From Patescibacteria group bacterium (GTDB lineage Bacteria; Patescibacteriota; Microgenomatia; Levybacterales; UBA12049), in the NCBI GenBank assembly GCA_023485715.1, contig JAMCZG010000021.1, forward strand, positions 1 to 21,472: a stretch of 21,472 nucleotides of DNA, given 5' to 3'. A model generated the notes under the pieces. The model saw only the letters and a list, made by a program, of their open reading frames with translations, ran no database searches and was not told where the DNA came from. This document shows, piece by piece, positions 8,088-15,968 of this stretch (positions are counted from its first letter, which is position 1; each line of letters begins with the position of its first letter). Made by a program: the position numbers and the translations under genes.

Positions 8088-9028
8088 AATAATCCCAATT
8101 GCTCTCTTTCTTCCCTTTTTTCTTTTTTTTGAACCTTTTTTTCTGTCTTTGAAGAATTATTATTTGAAGCCCGATTTAATAAACTTTTAAATCCCAATTC
8201 TCTAAAAGATTCTACGAGTAGGTCTATATTATTGTCAGAAATGGAGCAGCTATCCAAATTTATTGTAACAGGCGCGTCTTTGACGATCGTTGCAAGTTTC
8301 TTTGCCAAACCTGCCGATTCGATTCCGCTAGCGAGTTTTAGTGATAAATTCTCGTTTTTCTGCTTTACCTGATCAAGGCTTTGATAAAGATTTTCAAGCG
8401 TTCCGTATTCTTTTAATAAAGCTGATGCTGTTTTCGGCCCGACACCCGGCACGCCCGGATAATTGTCCGAGGAATCACCTGCGAGCGACTTATAATCTAT
8501 AATTTGTAAAGGTTTTATCCCGTACTTTTCCTCGACCAGCTTTTCGTCAAATAAAATCATTTTCGTGATCCCTGTAATCGGCGACAAAACTTTTACGTGC
8601 GAGTTTACGAGTTGCAACATATCACGGTCCCCCGAAACAATAATGACTTCTGAATTAAAATCGTCGACAACTTTTTTAGAGATCGTCCCGATTAAGTCAT
8701 CTGCCTCGTAACCGTCGATCTCGAAAATATTATATTTTGCTTTGGCTAGAATTTCGTGAACTGTTTGTATTTGCGGTATTAAAGTATCGTCCATTTTTGG
8801 CCGGTGCGCCTGGTAGCCCACATACAGAGCCTGGCGGAAGGTGGGCTTTGGCCTGTCAAAGCAGACAACGGCATAATCTGGTTTAACTTCGGAGAGGATT
8901 TTTAGAAACATCGAAAAAAATCCGTACACAGCGTTTACCAAATTTCCGTCTTTATTCGTAAGTGGTGGAAGCGCGTGAAAGGCACGGTGCAAAATTGCAT
9001 TCCCGTCGACAAGTAAAAATTTCTTCAT
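8084..9028 (-). CDS. free-standing 5'-3' exonuclease (Pol I N-terminal / FEN-like)
   Basis: This 314-residue flap endonuclease-like protein corresponds to the 5' nuclease domain of DNA polymerase I, without the polymerase part. It is expected to remove RNA primers and flaps. Acidic metal ligands are visible at VDGNAILHRAF (Asp8), CFDRPKPTFRQ, IDGYEADDLIGT (104-115) and VSGDRDMLQL (131-140). The helix-hairpin-helix/H3TH region is GDSSDNYPGVPGVGPKTASALL (184-205). After a conserved end near residue 285 there is a polar tail rich in Asn, Ser, Lys and Glu (286-309). It closes with QLGLL (310-314), which resembles the sliding-clamp binding pentapeptide. The stop overlaps the glycosyltransferase start (ATGA). 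The ATG lies nine bases after a perfect TATAAT. The polymerase must be encoded elsewhere, or a full Pol I exists in addition. Confidence 0.93.
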   Translation of the reverse strand: MKKFLLVDGNAILHRAFHALPPLTNKDGNLVNAVYGFFSMFLKILSEVKPDYAVVCFDRPKPTFRQALYVGYQAHRPKMDDTLIPQIQTVHEILAKAKYNIFEIDGYEADDLIGTISKKVVDDFNSEVIIVSGDRDMLQLVNSHVKVLSPITGITKMILFDEKLVEEKYGIKPLQIIDYKSLAGDSSDNYPGVPGVGPKTASALLKEYGTLENLYQSLDQVKQKNENLSLKLASGIESAGLAKKLATIVKDAPVTINLDSCSISDNNIDLLVESFRELGFKSLLNRASNNNSSKTEKKVQKKEKREEREQLGLL

Positions 9029-9037
9029 GTTGGAAAC

Positions 9038-9060
9038 ATTATATCATTTTACCAAGCTAA
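9038..9060 (-). promoter_or_regulatory. promoter of the 5' nuclease operon, near-leaderless
   Basis: A perfect -10 TATAAT (9038-9043, minus strand) lies nine bases before the ATG at 9028, so transcription should start two or three bases upstream of the codon. The -35 is weak: TTGGTT with a 16-nt spacer. No Shine-Dalgarno could fit in such a leader. An inverted repeat overlaps the upstream half. Confidence 0.6.
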
Positions 9061-9078
9061 ACCAAGAGAAATTTAGCT
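9055..9078. repeat. inverted repeat AGCTAAA-N10-TTTAGCT in intergenic space
   Basis: A perfect 7-bp inverted repeat (9055-9061 and 9072-9078), flanked by CC/GG with one unpaired base, lies between the membrane-protein stop (9083) and the promoter of the 5' nuclease operon, covering its -35 region. It lacks a T-run on either side, so it is not a standard intrinsic terminator. It could be an operator or a weak RNA 3' end structure. Confidence 0.5.
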
Positions 9079-9082
9079 GGGA

Positions 9083-9715
9083 TTAGGGTGAGAGTTTGCG
9101 GTAAACATACGCAGTTGCGAGCATGGTAGTCGGAATTGTAAGAAACAGTCCGATTCCTAAAGCGAGCATCCCTGCAATATTGATTAAGCCAAGGAGCAAA
9201 CCGAATAAAAACAGATTCCATTTAACACCTTTTGTTATTTTGCCGCTATTTTTTAATGCCTCGATCGGACCCATATTTTTATCAACGATCAAATATGCAA
9301 CAAACTGGTATTTAATCGCCCAAATAATTCCCGGCACGATAAGCAAAATAAATCCTGCAAAAACTATTAAACCACTAAGAATCGACCCGGCTAAATATTT
9401 AAAAAACAAGCGGTAATAAGAAAAAAGGTCGGAATATTTTGCTTCCTGACTGTCGATAAACCTAAGATAAATTTTTATAAGGCCGATGCCGACAACCATT
9501 TGTAAAACCCAAAAAGCAAAATTTAATATTAGAGAAAATGTGGCGGGACCGACATACTCGCCCCCCTCAGAAGACGATGTTAAGGCGGCATTAATAAAGG
9601 ACGGAATAAACGATATCGAAAAAAGTATTAATGCCAATATGATAAAAAACCGGAGATTTTTTATGGTTTTTTCCCAACCATACTTGATTGCTTCTTTCTT
9701 GGAGAATTTACTCAT
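9083..9715 (-). CDS. polytopic membrane protein, DUF975-like
   Basis: This 210-residue integral membrane protein has unknown biochemical role. After an amphipathic start (MSKFSKKEAIKYGWEKTIKN) hydrophobic segments run at about 22-44, 62-86, 108-136 and 163-200, several rich in Gly and Ile. The pattern FAGFILLIVPGIIWAIKYQFVAYLIVDKNMGPIEALKNSGKITKG, split by a Pro-Gly-Ile turn, is typical of small DUF975 and glycerophosphodiester-phosphodiesterase-membrane-domain-like proteins; I infer family likeness only. It has no signal peptidase site and no catalytic motif. It is downstream of ftsH but has its own promoter, with TTGACA just after the ftsH stop and only seven bases between the -10 box and the ATG. 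It is separated from the 5' nuclease operon by a short inverted repeat. Its mRNA is probably leaderless. Confidence 0.75.
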   Translation of the reverse strand: MSKFSKKEAIKYGWEKTIKNLRFFIILALILFSISFIPSFINAALTSSSEGGEYVGPATFSLILNFAFWVLQMVVGIGLIKIYLRFIDSQEAKYSDLFSYYRLFFKYLAGSILSGLIVFAGFILLIVPGIIWAIKYQFVAYLIVDKNMGPIEALKNSGKITKGVKWNLFLFGLLLGLINIAGMLALGIGLFLTIPTTMLATAYVYRKLSP

Positions 9716-9722
9716 TATTTAA

Positions 9723-9751
9723 ATAATTTCACACACCCTATTTATTGTCAA
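9723..9751 (-). promoter_or_regulatory. promoter of the 210-residue membrane protein, leaderless type
   Basis: A perfect -35 TTGACA (9746-9751) sits five bases beyond the ftsH stop. After a 17-nt spacer comes AATTAT (9723-9728, 4/6), then seven bases and the ATG at 9715. The predicted transcription start is the base next to, or the A of, the start codon. Confidence 0.6.
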
Positions 9752-9755
9752 CAGC

Positions 9756-11618
9756 TTACTTATTGGTTTTTAATCTTGCCTGGACTTTTTTAATACCGAT
9801 TAGCGTTTCAAATTCCTCCGCCTCAAGTGTCTCTTTTTTAAGAAGTTCTGTTGCCAAAAGATCGAGCTTACCCCTTAGTTTAAGTAAAATCCCCTGTGCG
9901 TTTTTAAAACAAATGTCAGTTATTTTTTTAACTTCAAGGTCTACCTTAGCTGCCATTTCGGGTGAAATATTTACCTTGTCGTAAAAAGATTTATTTTCTC
10001 CATCTAAATTTATCGGCCCTAAATCGCTCATCCCGAATTCTGCTACCATCATTCGCGCGAGTTCTGTTGCGCGTGCAATATCATTTGAAGCGCCGGTTGT
10101 CATCTCGTTAAATATTAATTTTTCTGCCGCCCTTCCGCCGAGCATCACTGTGATTTGCTCCAAAAGATGTGTTTTTGTTTCATGGACGTGTTCTACTGGT
10201 TCGATCATCGTGTGGCCTAGGGAAAACCCACGGCTTACTATGGAAACCCTGTGGACAGGATCAACATGGGGCATTTGCCAAGAAACTAAAGCGTGTCCCG
10301 CCTCATGGTACGCCGTCATTTCACGATCTTCTTCAGATTGCAGTCTTTTTTTCTCGGGTCCGAGCTTAACTTTTGTCGAGGCTTCGTTTATATCTTTCAT
10401 TTCGATCGCTTTTCGGCCCAGACGCGCTGCTAAAATTGCGGCTTCGTTTAACATATTTTCCAAATCTGCGCCCGAAAATCCGACAGTCCTCTTTGCCACT
10501 TTCTCCCAATTAACATCTTCGCCAAACGGCTTTCCTTTAGCATGGATCGAAAGAATCGATTTTCTGCCCTCAAGGTCTGGCATATCTAAAACAACCCGTC
10601 TGTCAAACCTGCCGGGACGGATCAAGGCCGGATCTAAAACATCAGGGCGATTTGTCGCCGCGATCACGACCAGTTGTTCTGTCGGTGCAAAACCGTCCAT
10701 CTCGACTAAAATTTGATTTAGAGTTTGTTCCCGCTCGTCGTGCCCGCCCATAAATCCGCCCCCTCTTTGACGTCCGATCGCGTCAACTTCGTCGATAAAA
10801 ATAATCGCAGGCTGGGCTTTTTTGGCTGTGTTAAAAAGATCCCGAACGCGGCTCGCACCGACTCCTACCAACATCTCCATAAATTCAGACCCTGCCATCG
10901 AGAAGAAAGCAACGTTTGCCTCGCCTGCTGTAGCCCGCGCGAGTAATGTTTTACCCGTTCCAGATGGACCAACCATTAGTACGCCTTTTGGAGTTCTGGC
11001 TCCCATCAATTTATATTTTCCCGGGTTTTTCAAAAAGTCCACAACTTCTGTTAATTCCTGCTTTGCGTCATCAACTCCGGCAACATCCGCAAAAGTAACT
11101 TTGGGTTGAGTTTTATTGAAAAGCTTTGCTTTTGACTGGCCAAAAGAGAATATGCTCTCCTGCGCCCCCCTTGCCTGGCGGAAAATAAAATAGAAAAAGG
11201 CGACCATTAAAATTACCGGCAATATCGATCCCAATATATTAAGCCAGCTGTTTAAGCCAGATTCGTCTTTGACTACCACTTCGGTTTTATCAAGTGATGC
11301 CCCGGCGTCTTTAAAAATCTGATAAACATTCGAGCCGGGCTCCTTAAACGCCTGAAAAACCTCGTCTTTTTCCTGAATCGTAAGTTTATTATCAGAAATC
11401 GTAACTTTAGTTACTTTTCCGTTTTTAACGTCATTTATAACCTGGGAAAGCGAAAGGGGTTTTTTAGTTTCTAGCGACTGGGTAAAACTCGAAAACAAAA
11501 AAAGCAAAAAAATAAACAGAAAACTGTACAAGATAAGATTTTTCCAGGAAAACCGCATCTTTACTTTAAAGTTTCGACGACCATTTTTGTTATTTTTTTT
11601 AACATTTGGGGAAGACAT
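9756..11618 (-). CDS. ftsH: ATP-dependent zinc metalloprotease FtsH
   Basis: This 620-residue membrane-bound AAA+ protease degrades misfolded membrane proteins and regulatory substrates. Counted from the chosen start, two membrane segments (about 27-45 and 128-147) flank the extracytoplasmic domain. Walker A is GPSGTGKT (217-224), with Ser where Pro is usual. The pore loop is EFMEMLVGVGASRVRD, Walker B is IIFIDEVDAIG, and the second region of homology is TNRPDVLDPALIRPGRFDRR. The protease site is HEAGH (438-442), with a later acidic zinc ligand in TTGASNDIARAT. The open frame extends six codons further to 11636, but those codons lie over a strong promoter (TTGGCA, 17 nt, TATACT) whose start point would be the A of the ATG at 11618. 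I therefore choose MSSPNVKKN as the N terminus of a leaderless message. It follows trpS by 39 bases. Confidence 0.95.
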   Translation of the reverse strand: MSSPNVKKNNKNGRRNFKVKMRFSWKNLILYSFLFIFLLFLFSSFTQSLETKKPLSLSQVINDVKNGKVTKVTISDNKLTIQEKDEVFQAFKEPGSNVYQIFKDAGASLDKTEVVVKDESGLNSWLNILGSILPVILMVAFFYFIFRQARGAQESIFSFGQSKAKLFNKTQPKVTFADVAGVDDAKQELTEVVDFLKNPGKYKLMGARTPKGVLMVGPSGTGKTLLARATAGEANVAFFSMAGSEFMEMLVGVGASRVRDLFNTAKKAQPAIIFIDEVDAIGRQRGGGFMGGHDEREQTLNQILVEMDGFAPTEQLVVIAATNRPDVLDPALIRPGRFDRRVVLDMPDLEGRKSILSIHAKGKPFGEDVNWEKVAKRTVGFSGADLENMLNEAAILAARLGRKAIEMKDINEASTKVKLGPEKKRLQSEEDREMTAYHEAGHALVSWQMPHVDPVHRVSIVSRGFSLGHTMIEPVEHVHETKTHLLEQITVMLGGRAAEKLIFNEMTTGASNDIARATELARMMVAEFGMSDLGPINLDGENKSFYDKVNISPEMAAKVDLEVKKITDICFKNAQGILLKLRGKLDLLATELLKKETLEAEEFETLIGIKKVQARLKTNK

Positions 11619-11624
11619 GTCGAA

Positions 11625-11653
11625 AGTATACCACACTGAGGCTAATTTGCCAA
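11625..11653 (-). promoter_or_regulatory. ftsH promoter, leaderless type
   Basis: On the minus strand TTGGCA (11648-11653, 5/6) and TATACT (11625-11630, 5/6) are separated by exactly 17 nt. Six bases (TTCGAC) then lead to the ATG at 11618, so the expected transcription start is the A of that codon. It begins just past the trpS stop and overlaps the codons of the longer, rejected ftsH start. Confidence 0.7.
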
Positions 11654-11657
11654 TGAT

Positions 11658-12674
11658 TTATCCTTCAAAATAATTCATATTAATCGCATTCTTAACCGCA
11701 GTTAAGGTTTTAATTGCTTCTCCCCGTGCTTTTTTTGTGCCTTCTTCTAAGATTTTTTTTACCTTTCCTGGATTTGCTTCAAATTCTTTATGTCTTTTTC
11801 TGATCGGAGCCAAAAAATCGTTTAAAACTTTAATCAAGTATTTTTTAACCTCGACATCCCCCACCTTTCCTTCTCTGTATCGAATCTTAAAATCTTCGAT
11901 TTGAAATCTGTCTTTTTCTTTTCCAAAAGCATCTAAATAAATAAAAACCGGGTTGTTCTCCACGGTACCTTTATCCGTCGGATGAATCCTTTTTGGATCT
12001 GTATACATATTCATAACTTTTTTCTCTACATCGGCTTCCGAATCAGAAAGGTAAATACAATTACCCAATGATTTAGTCATTTTGACATTTCCGTCCGTTC
12101 CAACCAATCTTTTTATACGGCCAACAAGACCTTTTGTCTCTTTTAAGACTTCTCCTTTATATAGTTGGTTAAATCTTCTTACTATCTCATTTGTTTGCTC
12201 AATATGAGGAAGTTGATCTTCTCCCACAGGAACCAAATCTGCTTTTACACATAGAATGTCTGCTGCTTGAAGAATTGGGAAAAATATATAACCCAAAGAG
12301 TAATTATCGCCCAAGCTTTTTTCTCTTATTTCTTCTTTAATTGTTGGATTTCTTAAAGCGCGGTTATGAGAAACAAGCATACTAAAAATGGTGGCGAGTT
12401 CATAAATTTCAGGAACAGTTGATTCTGCAAAAATTGTTGAAATTTTCGGATCGAGTCCAACCGCTAAGTTATCTATAGTCACTTGAATTACGGAATCGGC
12501 AACCGTACCTGGTTCGCCAATATATTTTGGATACGCTAAAGAATGCATATCGGCAAGCAAAATAAAGGTTTCATAATCATGCTGAAGCTTCACTCTATTT
12601 TCAAGCGATCCTACATAATGACCCAGATGAAGTCTTCCGGTTGTATTATCCCCCGTCAATATCCTCTTTTTCAT
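11658..12674 (-). CDS. trpS: tryptophanyl-tRNA synthetase
   Basis: This 338-residue class Ic aminoacyl-tRNA synthetase charges tRNA-Trp, and is of normal length for bacterial TrpS. The HIGH-type signature is TGRLHLGHYVGSL (around 11-23). The KMSKS-type loop is KMTKSLGN, followed by IYLSDSE. Other TrpS-typical stretches are MHSLAYP, the dimer-interface and tryptophan-binding region around QAADILCVKADLVPVGEDQLPHIEQT, and MYTDPKRIHPTDKGT. TyrRS is excluded by the VPVGEDQ and MYTDP motifs. It starts five bases after the tgt stop without a Shine-Dalgarno, so it is probably the last gene of the tRNA-Met-murI-murD-tgt-trpS transcript. TAGAAT nine bases upstream of the ATG could allow separate initiation, but no -35 box supports it. 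Downstream is the ftsH promoter. Confidence 0.97.
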   Translation of the reverse strand: MKKRILTGDNTTGRLHLGHYVGSLENRVKLQHDYETFILLADMHSLAYPKYIGEPGTVADSVIQVTIDNLAVGLDPKISTIFAESTVPEIYELATIFSMLVSHNRALRNPTIKEEIREKSLGDNYSLGYIFFPILQAADILCVKADLVPVGEDQLPHIEQTNEIVRRFNQLYKGEVLKETKGLVGRIKRLVGTDGNVKMTKSLGNCIYLSDSEADVEKKVMNMYTDPKRIHPTDKGTVENNPVFIYLDAFGKEKDRFQIEDFKIRYREGKVGDVEVKKYLIKVLNDFLAPIRKRHKEFEANPGKVKKILEEGTKKARGEAIKTLTAVKNAINMNYFEG

Positions 12675-12679
12675 AATAA

Positions 12680-13858
12680 CTATATTCTACCACCAAGCCA
12701 TTCTCTTTTCATCTTTTTAAACTCCCCATTTAAAATTGCGTCTCTTATCTTTTCGACAAGATTATTTATAAAATAAATATTATGATAAGAGGCAAGCCTA
12801 TAGGCCAAAAGTTCTCTTGAGCGGAAAAGATGATTTAGATAACCCCGGGTAAAATTTTGACAAACGTAACAGCCGCAGTCTTTAGTAACCGGTCCTTGAT
12901 CTTTTGCAAAAATAGATTTATTAATGTCGATTCTGAATCTGTTCTCAATATTACCCTCTTTTGGGTCGACAAACAAGAATCCGGTTCTTCCCAAGCGGGT
13001 CGGAATAACGCAATCAAAAGTATCTATTCCCCTTTCTATGATTTCAAAAATATCATCCACCTCCCCAACCCCTAATAAATGTCTAGGTTTTCCCTCCGGC
13101 AATTCCGGTGTTACCCACTCGACTACGCTATAAATATCTTTTTTTGATTCTCCCGCATTTGCCACCCCACCGATTGCAAACCCGTCAAAATCAAGAGAAC
13201 AGATAAAATCCGTTGAAATTTTTCGGAGATCTTTAAAAGCAGCTCCCTGAATAACTCCGTAAATAAACTGATTTCCTTTTGAATGTTTTTCATGATACTC
13301 AAGAGACCTTTTTTCCCAATTGTGAATTCTTGGCAAAACGCTTTCCACTTGTTCCTCGGTTAAAAAATAAGATAGACATTCATCAAAGGCAATAATTAAA
13401 TCTGCGCCTAAAGCATGCTGAATGCGGATTGACTCTTCTGGAGTAAAATAATGAAGTGACCCATCCAGGTGAGAACGAAATTTTACTCCGTTATCACTAA
13501 TTTCAATTAACTTTGTTCTTTCCGGGTTTTTTTCTTCCAACCGATCGCCCAAAGAAAATATCTGAAATCCTCCGCTATCTGTAATCGTCGGGCCGTCCCA
13601 TCCCATAAACCTTCCCAATCCTCCGAATTTTTCAACCACATCCTCGCCCGGCCTTAAATGTAAATGATAAGTATTACCGAAAAACATCTGGGTTCCAGTT
13701 TCTTTTAAATCCCGGGGCGTTAGGGACTTAACTGAGGCTTGAGTACCAACCGGAGTAAATGCCGGCGTCTGGATAACACCATGTGGAGTTGTGATTTTTC
13801 CGATCCGGGCTTTTGATGATTTGTCTTTAAAAGAAACTTTGAAGCCGAATTTACCCAT
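12680..13858 (-). CDS. tgt: queuine tRNA-ribosyltransferase (tRNA-guanine transglycosylase)
   Basis: This 392-residue enzyme exchanges guanine-34 of GUN-anticodon tRNAs (Asp, Asn, His, Tyr) for a 7-deazaguanine precursor of queuosine. The active-site motif DSGGFQIFSLG begins at residue 94 (general base Asp94). The nucleophile Asp282 is in FDCVIPTRLGRTG. The zinc site is complete: Cys328, Cys330, Cys333 (CGCYVC) and His359. GGVANAGESKKDIY and HLLGVGEVDDIFEIIERGID complete the barrel motifs. The frame is open 34 codons further upstream, but that stretch would overlap murD entirely and looks unlike any TGT. The ATG at 13858 gives the canonical start, one base after the murD stop. It sits within a cell-wall and aminoacylation operon. 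Whether preQ1 synthesis genes exist in the genome cannot be seen here. Confidence 0.96.
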   Translation of the reverse strand: MGKFGFKVSFKDKSSKARIGKITTPHGVIQTPAFTPVGTQASVKSLTPRDLKETGTQMFFGNTYHLHLRPGEDVVEKFGGLGRFMGWDGPTITDSGGFQIFSLGDRLEEKNPERTKLIEISDNGVKFRSHLDGSLHYFTPEESIRIQHALGADLIIAFDECLSYFLTEEQVESVLPRIHNWEKRSLEYHEKHSKGNQFIYGVIQGAAFKDLRKISTDFICSLDFDGFAIGGVANAGESKKDIYSVVEWVTPELPEGKPRHLLGVGEVDDIFEIIERGIDTFDCVIPTRLGRTGFLFVDPKEGNIENRFRIDINKSIFAKDQGPVTKDCGCYVCQNFTRGYLNHLFRSRELLAYRLASYHNIYFINNLVEKIRDAILNGEFKKMKREWLGGRI

Positions 13859-13859
13859 A

Positions 13860-15167
13860 TTAACTTTTGAGTTTTTCGACCTCTCTTTTAAATTGTTCTC
13901 CCCTGTCTTTGTAGTTTTTAAACATTCCAAAACTCGCGCACGCAGGAGACAAAAGCACAATATCTCCCGGTTGTGCGATTTTTGAGGCGGCTTTAACTAT
14001 TTGCGGCATATTTTTTGCTCCTTCAATTATTAGTTTTTGGGTTTTAGTTTTTAAAATAGCATCTTTAATTTTAGACCACTCTTCCCCGATCCCAATAATT
14101 GCCCTTATATTTTCGGCTTTTGAAATTATTTGGCCGAGTTCCCCAAAATCACTTCCTTTGCTTGAGCCTCCGAGAATTAAAACCTCGGGTTTTTTAAACG
14201 CCTGTATTGCGGCAATTGCCGTTTCGGGCGTCGTTGAATATGAATCGTCGTAATAAGAAATTCCGTTGACTGTTCCGACCAATTCGAGCCTATGTTCCAG
14301 GCCTTTGAAAGTTTTTAGAACCTTTCTTATGCTTTCGAGCGAAGCTCCGGCTAATTTTGCGGTGATAACAGCAGCACATATATTTTCAAAATTATGTTCA
14401 CCGGGAATTAGTATCTGATCCGTATCAATAATTTCCTCATCGCCTGCCTCTGTCCTGATCACGACTTTCCCTTCCCTAGCAAAACAACCCATTTGGACCT
14501 CTCTTTCCCTGCTGATAAAATATACCTTTCCATCAGTCTGAATATCCGATTCATTACTCGCCGGATAATCTCGATTTATAATCGCAAAATCAGATGAGGT
14601 TTGAAATCTTAAGATATTTCTTTTAGATTCAACATAATCGCTAAGGTCTTTATGATAATCAAGGTGTTCGGATGTAATCATTAAGACTACCGCTATATGG
14701 GGACTTTTGGTAAGGTCCTGTAACTGAAAACTCGATAACTCTAGGATAACCCAAGATTGACTATTTAAGTTATCCAAAAAATCAAATGGAGGTTGTCCTA
14801 TATTTCCACCTAAATACACATCTTTTCCCGAAATTTTTAACATTTCATAAATCAAAGACGCCGTTGTCCCTTTACCTTTTGTTCCGGTTACTCCGATAAT
14901 TTTACAAGGACATAGATCAAAAAATAGTTTCGTTTGAGAAGTTATTACCGATTTCTGAATTCCTGATTTTGAATTTAGGATTTCGTTAAATTTCACCCCC
15001 GGGCTTCTGACGATTAAGTCATATTTTTCTAGGTGTCCAAGGTAATTATTGCCATTTTTTTTATCTAGAGCTGTGACCTCTGCCCCTTTCCTTGTTAAAA
15101 ATCCTGCACTGGACTTACCCTCTACTCCAAATCCTATAACTGCAATTTTTTTATTTTTAAAATCCAT
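13860..15167 (-). CDS. murD: UDP-N-acetylmuramoylalanine--D-glutamate ligase
   Basis: This 435-residue Mur ligase adds D-glutamate to UDP-MurNAc-L-Ala in the cytoplasm. An N-terminal Rossmann-like substrate domain begins FKNKKIAVIGFGVEGKSSAGFL, and SPGV (55-58) is the MurD-typical loop. The ATP-binding P-loop is GVTGTKGKGTTAS (92-104), where the usual GTNGKTT appears as GTKGKGTT. ELSSFQLQ and TSEHLDYH are central-domain motifs, and LEHRLELVGTVNGISYYDDSYSTTPETA marks the entry to the C-terminal domain, ending with LLSPACASFGMFKNYKDRGEQF. MurD rather than MurC/E/F is indicated by SPACASFD-like and ELSSFQL signatures. Its ATG shares one base with the murI stop (TAATG), linking synthesis of D-Glu to its use. 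A weak AAGG lies about 11 bases upstream. It is followed directly by tgt. Confidence 0.96.
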   Translation of the reverse strand: MDFKNKKIAVIGFGVEGKSSAGFLTRKGAEVTALDKKNGNNYLGHLEKYDLIVRSPGVKFNEILNSKSGIQKSVITSQTKLFFDLCPCKIIGVTGTKGKGTTASLIYEMLKISGKDVYLGGNIGQPPFDFLDNLNSQSWVILELSSFQLQDLTKSPHIAVVLMITSEHLDYHKDLSDYVESKRNILRFQTSSDFAIINRDYPASNESDIQTDGKVYFISREREVQMGCFAREGKVVIRTEAGDEEIIDTDQILIPGEHNFENICAAVITAKLAGASLESIRKVLKTFKGLEHRLELVGTVNGISYYDDSYSTTPETAIAAIQAFKKPEVLILGGSSKGSDFGELGQIISKAENIRAIIGIGEEWSKIKDAILKTKTQKLIIEGAKNMPQIVKAASKIAQPGDIVLLSPACASFGMFKNYKDRGEQFKREVEKLKS

Positions 15168-15958
15168 TATATTGTTGCCTTAAGTACTCTTTTTAACTTA
15201 AATGGTAAAAGTTTCTCTGCTACCCGCTTGAATTCCATTGGATCTCCCGAAGAATAATAGCGATCTTCCATGTTTTTTTCGGAGAATATTTTATCCTCAA
15301 AAAGAATTTGTTTGACTCTTTTTGCGACAGCTTCTCCCGAATCAAATATTCTTACTTTTGGACCGACAATTTTTTTTATTTTTTGTTTCAAAAAAGGATA
15401 GTGCGTACAACCCAGGCCGATACAGTCTACTCTTTCCGAGATCAAAGACTTGAGATTCTTATTGATTAATTTATCCGTTTGTATTCCTTCTGGTATTCCC
15501 TTTTCCACCAATTCTTCCCATCCATGGCCTCCTATGTTTATTATTTTTAAACCTTTTGCGTATTCTTTAATCAATTTTTTAAGGTAAGGGCTTTTGCTTG
15601 TTGCGGGAGTCGATAAAACTCCAACTTTTTTATTTTTTGTATTTAAGGCAAGGGTTTTTATAACGGGGACGACTCCAACCAGCGGCGTTTTATATTTTTT
15701 TCGCATCGCTTCTATCGTATAGACACTTGCTGTATTGCAGGCGAATACGATCATTTTTGCGTTTTTAGACTCGAGAAAATCTATAATTTTAGATACTAAA
15801 ACTTTAAGTTCTTTACCTGTTTTAGCTCCGTAAGGAACATTCGCTTGATCTGCGAAAAAAATATAATTTTCTTTCGGGAGGAGTTTTTTTAATTCGATTA
15901 ACACACTTAATCCCCCAACCCCCGAATCAAAAACACCGATCGGATTATTATTTTTCAT
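15167..15958 (-). CDS. murI: glutamate racemase
   Basis: This 263-residue cofactor-independent racemase makes D-glutamate for peptidoglycan. The substrate-binding start is IGVFDSGVGGLSVL (7-20, catalytic Asp11). The two catalytic cysteines are Cys74 in VFACNTAS and Cys184 in GLGCTHYPFL, the latter followed by His186. DQANVPYGAKTGKEL (37-51) is also family-typical. Length is normal. The stop overlaps the murD start by one base, and MurD consumes the product. Upstream only ten bases (CTTCTTTTTT) separate its ATG from the 3' end of tRNA-Met, so it must be read from the tRNA promoter and released by tRNA 3' processing as an mRNA with a leader of about ten bases. No Shine-Dalgarno is present. Aspartate racemase is less likely given the murD context. 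Confidence 0.96.
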   Translation of the reverse strand: MKNNNPIGVFDSGVGGLSVLIELKKLLPKENYIFFADQANVPYGAKTGKELKVLVSKIIDFLESKNAKMIVFACNTASVYTIEAMRKKYKTPLVGVVPVIKTLALNTKNKKVGVLSTPATSKSPYLKKLIKEYAKGLKIINIGGHGWEELVEKGIPEGIQTDKLINKNLKSLISERVDCIGLGCTHYPFLKQKIKKIVGPKVRIFDSGEAVAKRVKQILFEDKIFSEKNMEDRYYSSGDPMEFKRVAEKLLPFKLKRVLKATI

Positions 15959-15968
15959 AAAAAAGAAG

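Noticed and set aside
11619..11636. Longer ftsH start (six extra codons, MWYTFD)
   Set aside because: These codons overlap the -10 box and spacer of a near-consensus promoter whose start point is the A of the ATG at 11618.
13859..13960. 34-codon N-terminal extension of tgt (start at 13960)
   Set aside because: It lies wholly inside murD in another frame and resembles no TGT; the ATG at 13858 gives the canonical N terminus one base after the murD stop.
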